Positions 33,107 through 44,040 are shown, counted from the first letter of the stretch. The stretch is DNA of 64,000 nucleotides from Coprinellus micaceus (GCA_951394405.1 OX596340.1:2666001-2730000); one strand, 5' to 3'. The notes: generated by a model from the letters alone, not told the origin. Numbers and translations are program-made.

Positions 33107-34387
33107 ATGCCAATCGCGTTACCCTTGGAGATCTACACCCTCATACTTCTCTCCTTGGTGGATGACGTCAATCTGTGTAGTGATTTCGATGAGAGGATCT
33201 CGCCATTCCACACCAGCATACCAACATACTCGTTGGGAATGTCTCATCTCGCTATGTCCTGCGCCCTCGTATCCCGGGATTTCTACGACACTGCTATGCC
33301 GATACTCTGGCGGTACTTGGCGATCCGAGGCCCCCGCGACCTCGATTTGTTGCGTGGTTTAGCGACAACTGGGTTAATGCGGCCTACGAGAAGGCCTGTA
33401 ACGGAGTACACGCGACGGCTGGACATCGTGTTCTGGAGACACGACCGGGATACCATGGGTCTGGTCCAGCTTCTATCTGGAATGTGCAGATTGCATGTAC
33501 TGGTCCTCAACAATCACTTCGTTGACGCAGGAGTATGGAGTGAAGCTGCGAGTGAAATTTTCCTCGCTTCTCTCCCGGCCGCGTGTCCCCGTCTTAGGCG
33601 TTTACAGTTCGTCGACCTCAACATGAAACCTTCAGTGCAGCAGTTGTGTACCCTCTCAAAGGAGTGCAAGGCACTGCAGAACCTTCAAGTCGCCTCCTTG
33701 AGGCGGACGAACGTTTCGAAAGCCGGTCTATCATTCACGTTTCAGTCTCTGAAGGCCTTATCCCTAGGTGTGGGTTACTGTGGAGAAAGCGCAATCAAGG
33801 TGGTAGAATTCATGACCTCCCCCTTGGATTGCGCTCCAAATTTGTGTTGTCTCGATGTGTATGTGCCGTATGAGGTCGCTGGGGATAGGATGTTGCATTT
33901 TCATTCTTACGTGCGGTCGAGCGTTTTCCATCTGTGTCCAAGAAACCTTGCGCGTTCGTATAAACCTTATGGTCATCTGCGCCGCCTCATCATTGTCGTT
34001 CATATATCGGGATCGCATTTCTCGTTTCTACCTCAAGGCTTGGACGCTTTGGAGGATTTGGAAATTGTGACGGAAGAAGGGCCGGGTCCTTTGTACGTGG
34101 GTGGGCTCGATATAATTGATTATAACGATGATATGCTTGATGTACTGAGTCATTTGTTTGACGACCTCTTAGATGCACCATACCCTTCATTAACCAGAGT
34201 ATTGATTTGGAAACGGGTACCAGGAAATCGGCTTCTGGTGGAGGAGTTGGTTCGAAGGTTCAAGAATAATTTTCGTCAGCTTGGGATTTCACTCGATACT
34301 AAACTAGAGCACAGATATCCAGCTATACTGGACCCTCGTACTTTCTTGGTGCGGATGGCGGGAGTGCCGTATACAGTATCGATGTGA
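33107..34387 (+). CDS. Family-A F-box-like/LRR protein
   Basis: Intronless, 426 aa, from MPIALPLEIYTLILLSLVDD. Diagnostic blocks are SDFDERISPFHTSIPTYS, SRDFYDTAMPILWRYLAI, RPTRRPVTEYTRRLDIVFW, CPRLRRLQFVDLN and the closing PSLTRVLIWKRVPGNRLLVE. The start Met aligns with the other copies. It is a head-to-head neighbour of the gene at 31406-32737 and probably arose by inverted duplication. The family's function is not established here; the F-box-like N-terminus and leucine-rich remainder suggest protein-substrate recognition. Confidence 0.8.
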   Translation: MPIALPLEIYTLILLSLVDDVNLCSDFDERISPFHTSIPTYSLGMSHLAMSCALVSRDFYDTAMPILWRYLAIRGPRDLDLLRGLATTGLMRPTRRPVTEYTRRLDIVFWRHDRDTMGLVQLLSGMCRLHVLVLNNHFVDAGVWSEAASEIFLASLPAACPRLRRLQFVDLNMKPSVQQLCTLSKECKALQNLQVASLRRTNVSKAGLSFTFQSLKALSLGVGYCGESAIKVVEFMTSPLDCAPNLCCLDVYVPYEVAGDRMLHFHSYVRSSVFHLCPRNLARSYKPYGHLRRLIIVVHISGSHFSFLPQGLDALEDLEIVTEEGPGPLYVGGLDIIDYNDDMLDVLSHLFDDLLDAPYPSLTRVLIWKRVPGNRLLVEELVRRFKNNFRQLGISLDTKLEHRYPAILDPRTFLVRMAGVPYTVSM

Positions 34388-34533
34388 GGGTTGTGTACGG
34401 TGGATTTACAATTCTGTTCCTAGAGGTTTTGCCACTATGTACCAGCTCACATTATCAGTTGTCTCATACGCGAATCAGCGTGGTGCTGTCTTCAGCCGAT
34501 TTATATATCTGGTTCCGTGCTCTGTGACTGTCT

Positions 34534-35802
34534 TTACGGAAGTGTGGTGGCCAGGTTTGCCCGGAAGGGCCATTTCAATATGGAAAGCCTCCGCAGCTGC
34601 GATTCCGCATTGAGGTCTCCCCGTATGAAAGCGGCAAAGGACGGTTCTCCTATCTGGCAGTCGCAACTGGGTTCCGTTGCGATCGACAACTCGACGAGCC
34701 GTGGCATCCGGATACACTCCAACTTAGCGAAGCTAGCCCCGTTTATCAGAACAAGGGACCGAAGGTTCGGTAGGGTGAAGCCATGCTGGAGGGCGTGCCG
34801 AGTCACTGGGTCATTGTTCCAGACGTCTAAAACGCCCCCTGCGAAGTCGATAAAGAGGGTCTCGAGTTTGATACAGTGGGGGAGGATTTGGAAAAGATGT
34901 CCTGAAAGGAAGTTGGAGGTGATAGAGAGAGAAGCCAAGCCTCGAAGGAGATCGGGGAGGATCTTGAGATCGATGTCCCAACTGCGGGTCTCCGCGGCGA
35001 ACGTGTAGAGGTCGGGGAGAACGAGGGTCATTTCGGTGAAGGGGGTTGGCAAGAAGTGGAATAGGGAGCGGGGGAGGCTCACCGGCCAACAGTTCCACCC
35101 GTTGCACAGGAGGGTGAACGACGTCATGGAGCTCCACACGGCCAGGCTGGCGTTATTCTGAGCCGGGGCGACCATGTCGCCGAACCGCCGAAAGCAATCA
35201 GCAGTGGGGCAGTCGATGGTTAGGGACTGCCACATTCCAGGATGCTTGATTAGCACCTCCCGAAATTCCATATTCATAAAGAGGCAGATCCCCTCGCCCA
35301 AACAAACTGGAAGGACCAAGTCTATTGTGCCTGGCGAGTCGCAGTTTTGGCCGCAGCGATTGGCGTATAGCGTGATAGACCTCGGCAGGTTACCCGCACG
35401 GTGGGCCCACTTGTTCAGCGCACCGTGCTCTAGAGGAGGTTTTCTTGCATCAATATAGAGATCTTGCCATAGCTGAGGTACGAGCCTTGCGACGTCGCGC
35501 CACCTCTTGCAAACCACCGATAGACGAACGACGTCGCCTTGATAATTCCGGGGACGGTCTTCATCTTCCGGGGGAATACAGGTAAAGATCTCACCCAAAA
35601 CCTCCATCGGAACCCGTCGAATAGGAGACAATATATGCTTATACTCCCGAATCTGCCGACCAAGGATCTTGAGCTCCATCTTGAGATCGGAGGCCCGGAA
35701 TTCCATGACATCGAGGCGTTGACGAATGGAATCCTCTTCCAAAGGTGTAAGAGGCGTGTTGGTGTCGGTCAAGTGGGGGAGAGGAACGTAGGTGGATTCC
35801 AT
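34534..35802 (-). CDS. Family-B F-box protein, C-terminally truncated copy
   Basis: The 422-aa frame starts MESTYVPLPHLTDTNTPL and follows the gene at 37505-39007 closely: an N-terminal coiled coil (SDLKMELKILGRQIREYKHIL), then the F-box RRVPMEVLGEIFTCIPPED with SVVCKRWRDVARLVPQLW, then leucine-rich segments. Similarity stops at the residues LRRLSI. The final 14 residues are unrelated, and about 95 residues present in the longer copy are missing. This end coincides with the left breakpoint of a segmental duplication. It may still fold and be expressed, as the promoter region is shared with the other copy. The coiled coil plus F-box layout is common in Agaricomycete F-box proteins. Confidence 0.75.
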   Translation of the reverse strand: MESTYVPLPHLTDTNTPLTPLEEDSIRQRLDVMEFRASDLKMELKILGRQIREYKHILSPIRRVPMEVLGEIFTCIPPEDEDRPRNYQGDVVRLSVVCKRWRDVARLVPQLWQDLYIDARKPPLEHGALNKWAHRAGNLPRSITLYANRCGQNCDSPGTIDLVLPVCLGEGICLFMNMEFREVLIKHPGMWQSLTIDCPTADCFRRFGDMVAPAQNNASLAVWSSMTSFTLLCNGWNCWPVSLPRSLFHFLPTPFTEMTLVLPDLYTFAAETRSWDIDLKILPDLLRGLASLSITSNFLSGHLFQILPHCIKLETLFIDFAGGVLDVWNNDPVTRHALQHGFTLPNLRSLVLINGASFAKLECIRMPRLVELSIATEPSCDCQIGEPSFAAFIRGDLNAESQLRRLSILKWPFRANLATTLP

Positions 35803-36548
35803 GGGGTGTGACGTGGCGAGAGGGTTCGTGAGGGGGAAGCGTTATCAGTCAGGCGAGGAGATTGGTTTGTCACGCGTCACGCTCTTAACGTTTTTGAGGA
35901 TTTGAATCGGGCGCTTATTTCGGGGAATGCCGAGTCTCGTGGGGCTTGCCTGTTCTCACCTTCAGGCTCTACATACTACACCTCCCCACACATTCACGTC
36001 GCATTAGGTCTCATACGTGCATACGAATCTCCCTCTACTTAACTTTCCAGCTATCTTGAGAAACGATGGACCTAAAATGCGGGAACTTGAAACCCAGCAT
36101 TTGATATTTGTTTGGTTGTGGAGCCAAGTGGGGCGGCCAAACAGGGGCGGTAGCCACTTTTGGAGCTGCGCATCCCGCTGCTGGAGTTGGGTGAGATCGT
36201 GCATAAACGTTTTTGCAATGCTTCTGGCCTATACCCAAGGTCGCATTGCTGCGACGTGGTCCTTCTGGGACACATGGTGATCACGTCGCGCGGCGTTCAT
36301 AATAATGCACCTCGATACAATGGAAACAGGAAAGTGACAATCGTGTCAAAGGAAACGCACGCGTGAACCATCTGCATACATTGCCCCACGGAGCCATGAA
36401 AGGAATGTTCAGGTGAAAGTCAAACCACAAAACACGCGATGCGACCGCGATGTAATGCTGGATGAAGAGGTCCTTTCTTGCACTGTAAACAAATACCAGC
36501 TGTTGTTATTTCGGGTTCTAGGCCTATCGTATCTTAGATGGCTGTCAG
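35803..36548. other. Duplicated F-box promoter and spacer
   Basis: The first 150 bp upstream of the ATG at 35802 match the region upstream of 39007, including GACGTGGCGAGAGG, a palindromic CACGCGTCAC (35871-35880) and GGGCGCTTATTTCGGG. The remainder has no gene. Confidence 0.55.
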
Positions 36549-37150
36549 GGCAAGGAAATGCATTCTTAATTCATCGAGACGGACTACTACAAGAGGGGAG
36601 CGGATTATTTTGCAGACCAAGACGACTAAGAAGTGGGTATGGTAATACAACAGCGTCGCCCACCACCCCTTCGGAGGGGCAGGTCGGGTAGCAAGCAGAA
36701 TCAGAGGTGACAAAAGTAGCAAAAAGTCAAGAAACAAGACGAGGACGAGGACGAGGAAAGCGATACGAACATAAGCAGAGACACATAATAGATAGGACCA
36801 AGTAGCGAGCGATTCTAAGGATGAGATTCAAGTTCAAGTTCAGACGGAAAGAAAATGGAGAAAGCGAAAGACCGATATCGAGATCACCCATCTACCCAGA
36901 ACACATCAAACACGCCTCCTTATTCTCAATCGAACAAAGCATCTTCGCCTCCTCCGACTCCCTCAACCGCTGCCTCTCCAGCGCAGCAGCGAACTCGGGG
37001 CCAGCCTCGGCCGCAGCGCGCGTCTTCTCGTCGAAGGAGAGTGCATCGAGGCTAGAGACGGCTTCGGTCACAGGAGGGGCGGGGGCTGGAGTCGGAGTCG
37101 AGGAAGAGGTCGACGGCGAGGTTGCGGATGAAGCTACGGGGGCGGTGATT
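36549..37150 (-). pseudogene. Duplicated 3' end of ribonucleotide reductase gene
   Basis: This stretch matches 39472-40060 almost base for base: the 3' flank (CATCGAGACGGACTA, CAGACCAAGACGACTAAGAA), then the reverse complement of the last RNR codons, including CSG-stop and the Ala/Glu-rich segment before it. Homology stops inside the Pro/Ala linker near 37150. Several indels break the frame. It has no promoter or catalytic part and is a by-product of the tandem duplication. Confidence 0.85.
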
Positions 37151-37504
37151 CAGAGGGGACTCCCAGGTCGAGCGCTTTCTGGTTTGATGAACTTTGATCA
37201 CCCTTACCATGCGACCGAAGGCATGCAAATTGAGCGTTGTGACACGAATGGGGGAATCCCGCTGGCGAAAACGGTGTAGCCCATCTCCGTTGTGCCAATG
37301 GTGTTGTGAATGCGACGGGGAATCGAGCATGGATGCTCAACGCAGGTTCCGTTCTCAAATATCTGGGGCAAACCGTGATCAGACCTCGATAAGTCTCAAT
37401 ATCCAGTACTAGATATACACGAGATTTTGCTCTAGGGCTATAAGCCTATACGGGTGAGTGACATTGACACCCCGGATGAAAAAAGAGGAAGGAAAAGGGT
37501 GTTT
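37151..37504. other. Spacer at duplication junction
   Basis: Unrelated sequence between the RNR fragment and the second family-B F-box gene. No gene is seen. Confidence 0.4.
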
Positions 37505-39007
37505 CTAAGACGCCCCAGCCTTTGCCAGTGGATGAAGAGAAACTGACAGGTTAATCGATCTTTCGTCAACAAATTCCTGAAGATGAAGGATTTCATCGAC
37601 ATGTTCAGCCCAGATACGTCGGAGCTTGAGGACTTTGAGCCGCGGTAGGCAAGGGGTGGGCTTGGATAGCCTCAGAAATACATCTTTCTCCATGAGAACT
37701 TCGTCCAGGGTGAGGTGCGTGAGCGATGCGAGGTCCTTCAGAGCATCGAACAACGCGTTCTTGTAGAACGAGACGTTTGTGATTGATAGTGTTCGTAACT
37801 TTGACGTCAAGCTTGGGTCACCACGAACGAGGGTGCAGAAGTATTCTTGGCCAATCTCGCAATGCACGCCAGGCGCTACTTCCATCGAGAGCTCGACGAG
37901 TTCCGGCATTCTGACGCATTCCATGCCCCCGAAGTCGCCAGCGTTGGTCAATCGGAGAGTGTGAAGTTTAGGAAGTGTGAATCCATGTTTTAGCGCATGC
38001 TCCGTCGTGGGGTCGCTGCTCCAGTCGTCCAAGACCCCTTGATCGAAATCGATTGACAGGGTCTCGAGGTTCTTGCAGTGGGGAAGAAGTCGAAATAGAT
38101 GTCCTGCAAGCATATCGCAGGCAATGGAGAAGGATGTGAGGCCCTCGAGCAAGCTATTCGGGACTTGGAGGTCAATTTCATAATTATGAATTTCCTCGCC
38201 GAAGCCGTAGAGGTCGGGCAGCGTTAGAGTGAGTGTTGTTATGGAGGTCGGCAAAAAGTGGAAAAGGGAGCGGGGAGGGTCAACTGGCCAACAGCCCCAC
38301 CCATCGGAATGGAGGGTGAAAGACTGAATGGAGGGACGCCGAGGCTGGGCCGATGGCCATTGCGTGGCAAGCATGTTGCCCAATTGCTGGAAACATCCGG
38401 GACTGGGGCATGCGATGTCCAAGGCGTAGCTAACTCCTTGCTGCCAGCCCAACACGGCTTGGAACACTGGGTTCGCGAATATACAGCTCCCTTCGCCTGA
38501 GCAACTGGGGAGCCTCTCCATGTAAGTTGCTCCACGCCTTGAGCTTCCTCTTCGGCCACACTTCTTCGCATGAATCGAGATCGACCTCCGTAAGTCGCCT
38601 GAACGACTTGCCCACGCACTCAGTGCCTCGTACTCCAAGGACCTACTACCTGCGTCAATGTCGAGGTCCTGCCATAGCTGGGGGGTGAGCCTCGCAGCGT
38701 CGCGCCACCTCTTACAAACCAACGATAGACGAACGAGGTCGTCTTGGTAGTTCTGAGGACGGTCGTCATCTTCCGGAGGTATACAGGTGAAGATCTCGCC
38801 CAGGACCTCCATCGGGATCCGTCGAATAAGGGACAATATATGCTTGTACTCCCGAATATGCCGACTGAGGATCTTGAGCTCCATCCTAAGGTCGAAAGCC
38901 TGAAGTTCCATGGCACGGAGGCGTTGTCGAACTGAATCTTCCTCCGCCGTGTTCAGGGGAGCGTTTGTGTTAGCCAAGTGTGGTAGAGGGACATAGACGG
39001 ACTCCAT
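37505..39007 (-). CDS. Family-B F-box protein
   Basis: Intronless, 500 aa, from MESVYVPLPHLANTNAPL. The layout is an N-terminal coiled coil (about residues 20-55), the F-box RRIPMEVLGEIFTCIPPED with SLVCKRWRDAARLTPQLWQDL (about 60-115), then leucine-rich segments to the end, including LKVLKLRRIWAEHVDEILHL. The chosen Met is the one shared with the neighbouring copy; 24 in-frame codons upstream are not conserved. It is a member of the family found also at 51163, 53377 and 56826. The expected role is as a substrate receptor in an SCF ubiquitin ligase. It is the full-length partner of the truncated copy at 34534-35802. Confidence 0.82.
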   Translation of the reverse strand: MESVYVPLPHLANTNAPLNTAEEDSVRQRLRAMELQAFDLRMELKILSRHIREYKHILSLIRRIPMEVLGEIFTCIPPEDDDRPQNYQDDLVRLSLVCKRWRDAARLTPQLWQDLDIDAGSRSLEYEALSAWASRSGDLRRSISIHAKKCGRRGSSRRGATYMERLPSCSGEGSCIFANPVFQAVLGWQQGVSYALDIACPSPGCFQQLGNMLATQWPSAQPRRPSIQSFTLHSDGWGCWPVDPPRSLFHFLPTSITTLTLTLPDLYGFGEEIHNYEIDLQVPNSLLEGLTSFSIACDMLAGHLFRLLPHCKNLETLSIDFDQGVLDDWSSDPTTEHALKHGFTLPKLHTLRLTNAGDFGGMECVRMPELVELSMEVAPGVHCEIGQEYFCTLVRGDPSLTSKLRTLSITNVSFYKNALFDALKDLASLTHLTLDEVLMEKDVFLRLSKPTPCLPRLKVLKLRRIWAEHVDEILHLQEFVDERSINLSVSLHPLAKAGAS

Positions 39008-39804
39008 TGTGCGTGACGTGGCGAGAGGCTTCGTGAGGAGGAAAAGGTTAAGCAAGAAGATTGAGGTGTCACACGTCACACTTATGACGTTTGAAAGTCC
39101 TATGGGCGCTTATTTCGGGAGTTGCCGATTTGGCCCATTTCAACTTCACTTCTCCTCAGGCTGGCTTCGCGGTGACACTGCAAGAAAGGACGCGTGGCTC
39201 AGGTGAGGACATTGGTTGTTCATTGTGGCAGACAATTTGCATGTGTCCGAGAACAAGGGAAAATCGTATCATGCAAACTGTCAGCACAAATGCCACATCG
39301 ATGTAGCCCCTGATACATGCGATTTTTCTTGCAGTGCGAGCTCCCCTGACGCATCATCGCCCCGTAATTAGCTCTCGCTCATCTCTTCCTTACTTCGTTC
39401 GGCCCACTCCTCTCTGACCCAGAACACGAGTCCCTCGACGATCCTCAACCATCCAGAACCCCACCATCCAGAGCAAGGAAACGCATTCTTCATTCATCGA
39501 GACGGACTAATACAAGAGAGGAGAGGATTATTTTGCAGATCAAGACGACTAAAAAACGGGTATGGTAATACAACAGCATCGCCCCCCATCCCTAGAGGGG
39601 CAGTCGGGCAGCAATCAGAATCAGAGGTAACAAGAGTAAGAAAAAGTCAAGAAACGAGGACGAGAGGAGGAAAGCGATACGAACATAATCAGGGTCATAT
39701 AATAGATAGTACCGAGTAGCGAGGGATTCTAAGGATGAGGTTCAAAAACGAAACGAGAGCAAAAACGACGAAAGACAGTCCAGTCCGATAGAAGGCACCA
39801 CCAT
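39008..39804. other. F-box promoter and RNR 3' flank
   Basis: The left part is the promoter region shared with the copy at 35803-36000. The right part (from 39472) is the 3' flank of the RNR gene, repeated at 36549-36880. Confidence 0.55.
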
Positions 39805-42800
39805 CTAACCAGAACACATCAAACAAGCCTCCTTATTCTCAATCGAACAAAGCATCTTCGCCTCCTCCAACTCCCTCAACCGCTGCCTCTCCAGCGCAGC
39901 GGCGAATTCGGGGTCAGCTTCGGCCGCAGCGCGCGTCTTCTCGTCGAGGGAGAGCGCGTCGAGGCCGGAGACGGCTTCGGTCACAGGAGGGGCGGGGGCG
40001 GGAGCCGGAGTCGAGGACGACGTCGACGGTGAGGTTACGGATGAGGATGACGAGGCTACGGGTGCGGGTGCAGGGGCAGGCGTGGGCTCAGAGGCGGGGG
40101 TAGCAGGGGTAGCAGGAGCGGGAGTGGGGACGGAACCGTTCGCCTTGACATCCGCCGCCTTGGCATCAGCCGCCTTCTTCCCCTGCTGCTCCTTCGCCGT
40201 CTTCAACATCGACTGATCCACCGTAAACTGAATCGCCTGCGCCGCCGGCCTCGTCCTCAAATAATACATCCCCGTCTTCAACCCCCTCTTCCACCCATAA
40301 AAGTGCATACTCGTCAGCTGCCCCACCGTCGGGCTCTGCAAATGCACATTCAGACTCTGGCTCTGGCAGATATACGCCCCGCGGTCCGCGGCGAGGTCGA
40401 GGACCTTCTTCTGCGAGATCTCCCAGACGGTCTTGTAGATGGCTTTGACGTCGTCGGGGATGTTGGGGATGTTCTGGATGGAACCGTTGTGCGCGATGAT
40501 GAGGTTCTTCATGTTGTCGTCCCACAGCCCGATGTCGACGAGCTCGCGGAGGAGCCAGGGGCAGACGACTTGGAACTCGCCGGCGAGGACGCGGCGGGTG
40601 TAGATGTTGCTGGTGTAGGGCTCGAAGCATTCGTTGAAGCCGAGGATCTGCGACGTCGAGGCGGTGGGCATGGGCGCGAGGAGGAGGGAGTTTCGGAGAC
40701 CCGTCTTGGCGATCGTGGCCTTTAGGGAGTCCCAATCCCACAGACCAGTAGGCTTGACGCCCCACATGTCGAACTGGAGCTGGCCCTTGGACGCCGGGCT
40801 GCCCTCGTACGTCTCATAGGGACCCTCAGCCACAGCCATCTCGGAGCTGGCCTCCAACGCGGCGTGGTAGATAGTCTCGAAGATCTGGATATTGAGCTCC
40901 TTCGCGGCGGGGGACTCGAACGGCATACGCAGGACCATGAAGGCGTCGGCGAGACCCTGCACACCGATACCGATAGGTCGGTGGCGGAAGTTGGAGCGGC
41001 GGGCCTCGGGGATGGGGTAGTAGTTGACGTCGATGATGCGGTTGAGGTTGAAGGCGACGACTTTGGCGACGTCGTGCAGCTTCTTGAAGTCGTAGACGCC
41101 GTCCTTGATGAAGGTGGGGAGGGCGAGGGAGGCGAGGTTGCACACGGCGGTCTCGTCGGGGGAGGAGTACTCGATGATCTCCGTGCAGAGGTTGGAAGAC
41201 TTGATCGTGCCGAGGTTCTGCTGGTTGGATTTGCCTGGCAATCTGGGCTCAGTGTGATATGCATTAGAGAAATGAATGTGACTCACGGTTGGCGGCGTCC
41301 TTGTAGACCATGAAAGGTCCACCAGTCTCGATCTGGGCTTCCAGGATGGCGTACCAGAGCTTCTGAGCCTTGATGGTCTTGCGAGCACGGCCCTCCTTCT
41401 CGTAGCGCTCATAGAGCTCCTCGAACTCGGCGCTGTGTACCTCGTGGAGGTTGGGGGCCTCGTTGGGGCAGAACAGGGACCAGTCGCCATCATCCTCGAC
41501 ACGCTTCATGCTATCGAAGGCGTCAGCATGGAACTCGAAATAGAGACAGGGACGAACTCACAAGAGATCGGGAATCCAGAGGGCGTAGAAGAGATCGCGG
41601 GCGCGGACCTCCTCCTTACCGTGGTTCTTCCTAAGGTCAAGGAACTCGAAGACATCGGCGTGCCATGGCTCGAGGTAGATGGCGAAAGCACCGGGACGCT
41701 TGTTGCCTCCCTGGTCGACGTAGCGGGCAGTGGCGTCGTATGCCCTAAGCATGGGGACGATACCGTTAGAGTAGCCGTTGGTACCGGCGATGTATGATCT
41801 ACAGAACGCGTTAGGAGCCACCGATGGACAACGGAAGGAAGGACTCACCCAGTGGCACGGATACAGTGGATGTTGAGGCCGATACCTCCAGCAGTCTTGC
41901 TGATCATGGCGCAGTTCTTGAGGGTATCGTAGATGCCGTCGATGGAGTCATCCTTCATGCAGACGAGGAAGCATGACGAGAGCTGCGGGTGAGGGGTACC
42001 GGCGTTGAAGAGGGTAGGGGACGCGTGGGTGAAGTATCGCTCGGACATGAGGTTATAGGTCTGGAGGACACGGTCAAGGTCGCTGCCGTGAATACCGACA
42101 GCGACACGCATGATCATGTGTTGGGGACGCTCGGCGGGGCGGCCATTGATGCGGAGAAGGTAGGAACGCTCGAGGGTCTTGAAGCCAAAGTAGTTGTAGT
42201 TGAAGTCGCGGTTGTAGATGATGGCGGAGTCGAGGACTTCGGCGTTGTCCTTGATGATCTTGTAGGTCTCGTCTGAAATCATCCCTGCGGCTTTGCCGTT
42301 CTTGGGGTTTACTATCGGGCGTGTTAACGGGAGCAAGGGCGACGACGCAGGAGGAAACGGACCATATTCGTACAGATCCTTCATAACTTGTGAGAAATTC
42401 TTCTTGGTCTCTTTGTGGAGATTTGAGACAGCGATACGAGCGGCGAGGACGGCATAGTCGGGGTGCTTGGTCGTGAGGTAGGCAGCGGTCTCAGCGGCGA
42501 GGTTCTATGCAAACATCAGCGACCATCTACAGTGGATCAGAGCGTGCATCACGTACATCGAGTTCCACCGTTGTTACTCCCTGGTACACTCCGGCGACGA
42601 CCTTCTGGGTGACCCTGATCGCGAGCGATATTCAGAGATGGGCGCGTTTCGACTAGATCTTGAAACATACTCAATAGGGTCGACGTAGTTGAGGTCGAGG
42701 CCATAGCAGAGCTTGTTGATACGGGCGGTAATCTGGATGGACGCGACATGGATGTGAGCGACGCGCTGATTAGACGCGATAATTAACGCACCTTGTCGAA

Positions 42801-42954
42801 CTGAACGCGTTCCTTGCGCCTAGACACGTTCCAAGGTGTTAATTAAGATCCAAAACGCGCTTTGTGACGCGACACGTACCCATCTGTGCAGTGGTCAGTA
42901 CCTGCGTCGATGGAGATGAATGGGCGACTCACCTCTCTTGAAGACAAAGGTCAT
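39805..42954 (-). CDS. RNR1: Ribonucleoside-diphosphate reductase large subunit
   Basis: Ten exons (42954-42933, 42883-42880, 42819-42792, 42732-42671, 42614-42557, 42504-42363, 42311-41849, 41798-41562, 41510-41287, 41234-39805) give 889 aa. The enzyme reduces NDPs to dNDPs in the cytosol with the small subunit. Landmarks in order: [18 protein letters not shown] (ATP-cone start), SSCFLVCM (redox Cys), [36 protein letters not shown] (catalytic Cys and Glu), [10 protein letters not shown] (partner Cys), [14 protein letters not shown], and [17 protein letters not shown] with the paired Tyr of the radical path. A Pro/Ala/Thr-rich linker of about 60 residues follows, and the C-terminal CLMC redox pair ends the protein. 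The length fits fungal R1. Exon 2 is only 4 nt (ATGG) and is needed to restore RDGR. ACGCGT boxes upstream suggest cell-cycle control. Confidence 0.97.
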
Positions 42955-43530
42955 GTTGGCGGTGGATCTGCGTCGCTGGGGGGAGTTGGAGTGGAGAGCA
43001 GCAGACAGACGACAGAGACCAGAGGATGAGGGTGTGATGGGCGAGATGAAGGAACAAGACGCGTCCCGTCGAAGTTTTATCTGCCCCAGTAAGCCAATGA
43101 CTAAGCCGTTGAATGTCTGCCCTTGTTTGTTAGTCACGCTCCCGGCACTTGCCGAAACCCCTGACCGTGTTTAAGTGTCGCGTCCACAACGCGTCAACGA
43201 CGCGTTATCCGTCTGACTTTGCTCTCAGGGTGCCCGAGGTTGTCCTTATCTGAGGCTAGAGGGTTTAATCGAGCTCTAACATCCTCGAGGGTCAACAGGG
43301 AGGCGAATTCAAGTCGTACGACCCTCCATGCCTCGAAAACCTCGCCAAATTCATGACATGAAACACGCTACCAACACGATCGTGTGGTTGAACAAGAGAG
43401 TCCTTTCGAGTCATGCCCATGCTCGGTTCCGCGATCGGGTACGCTAAATCCCCTTGAAATGGCGTAAAACCACACTGCGGTTGAACTTCCAAGGAGCTGG
43501 GAGAGCGCTTAGTACCACCATGTCAGCATT
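42955..43530 (-). promoter_or_regulatory. RNR promoter with ACGCGT (MCB) boxes
   Basis: ACGCGT occurs at 43059-43064, 43189-43194 and 43200-43205, that is 105-251 bp upstream of the ATG, and again at 43678-43683. This is the MluI cell-cycle box bound by MBF in yeasts, where it drives G1/S transcription of RNR genes. Here the inference rests on motif and position only. Confidence 0.55.
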
Positions 43531-44040
43531 GTCGAACATATATCACTCCGAAGATCACTCCGAGTCATATCCTTGCAAGCATGTGGAAACCTGGAATCCC
43601 ACCGACGCCCAGACGCCATCTTCGCGACCCCCAGCTGGCAACGGAGATTGACGCCGGGTCAGGGGTTGGATGACGTCACGCGTTAACACTCAACTATACT
43701 CGGGCGCTTGGAGGCGGCGGAAGGGGAATAAGGGGTGTTCGATGTGAAGTGAATATGCTGTAGGTAGACGAGAACCTGGGAATGCATAAATCTACGCGTC
43801 CTGTCGCTCCGGCGCAGTTCAGTCTTCCTGATGGCCAAGGACTTGAATAGCGTTTGCTTTGAACGTCCATGATCTTTTCGGCCTTATTTTGAACTATCCA
43901 CTTCTTGAGAGCAACCCACCCCTGCCATATTCCTACCACTTCCCAGGTCACTATGCTGGGCGCTTCGGTGCCCATGACATCCACCTCATCCCATTTCCGG
44001 GCCCTCAGCCGCCTAGCAAGGACGAACCACCCTCCGAGCA

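Noticed and set aside
36821..37279. 152-codon plus-strand ORF
   Set aside because: It is the antisense reading of the duplicated RNR 3' end.
40166..41313. Long open frames antisense to or out of frame with RNR
   Set aside because: They are produced by the strong codon bias and GC-rich third positions of the RNR exons; composition is highly skewed (Arg/Pro or Asp/Val).
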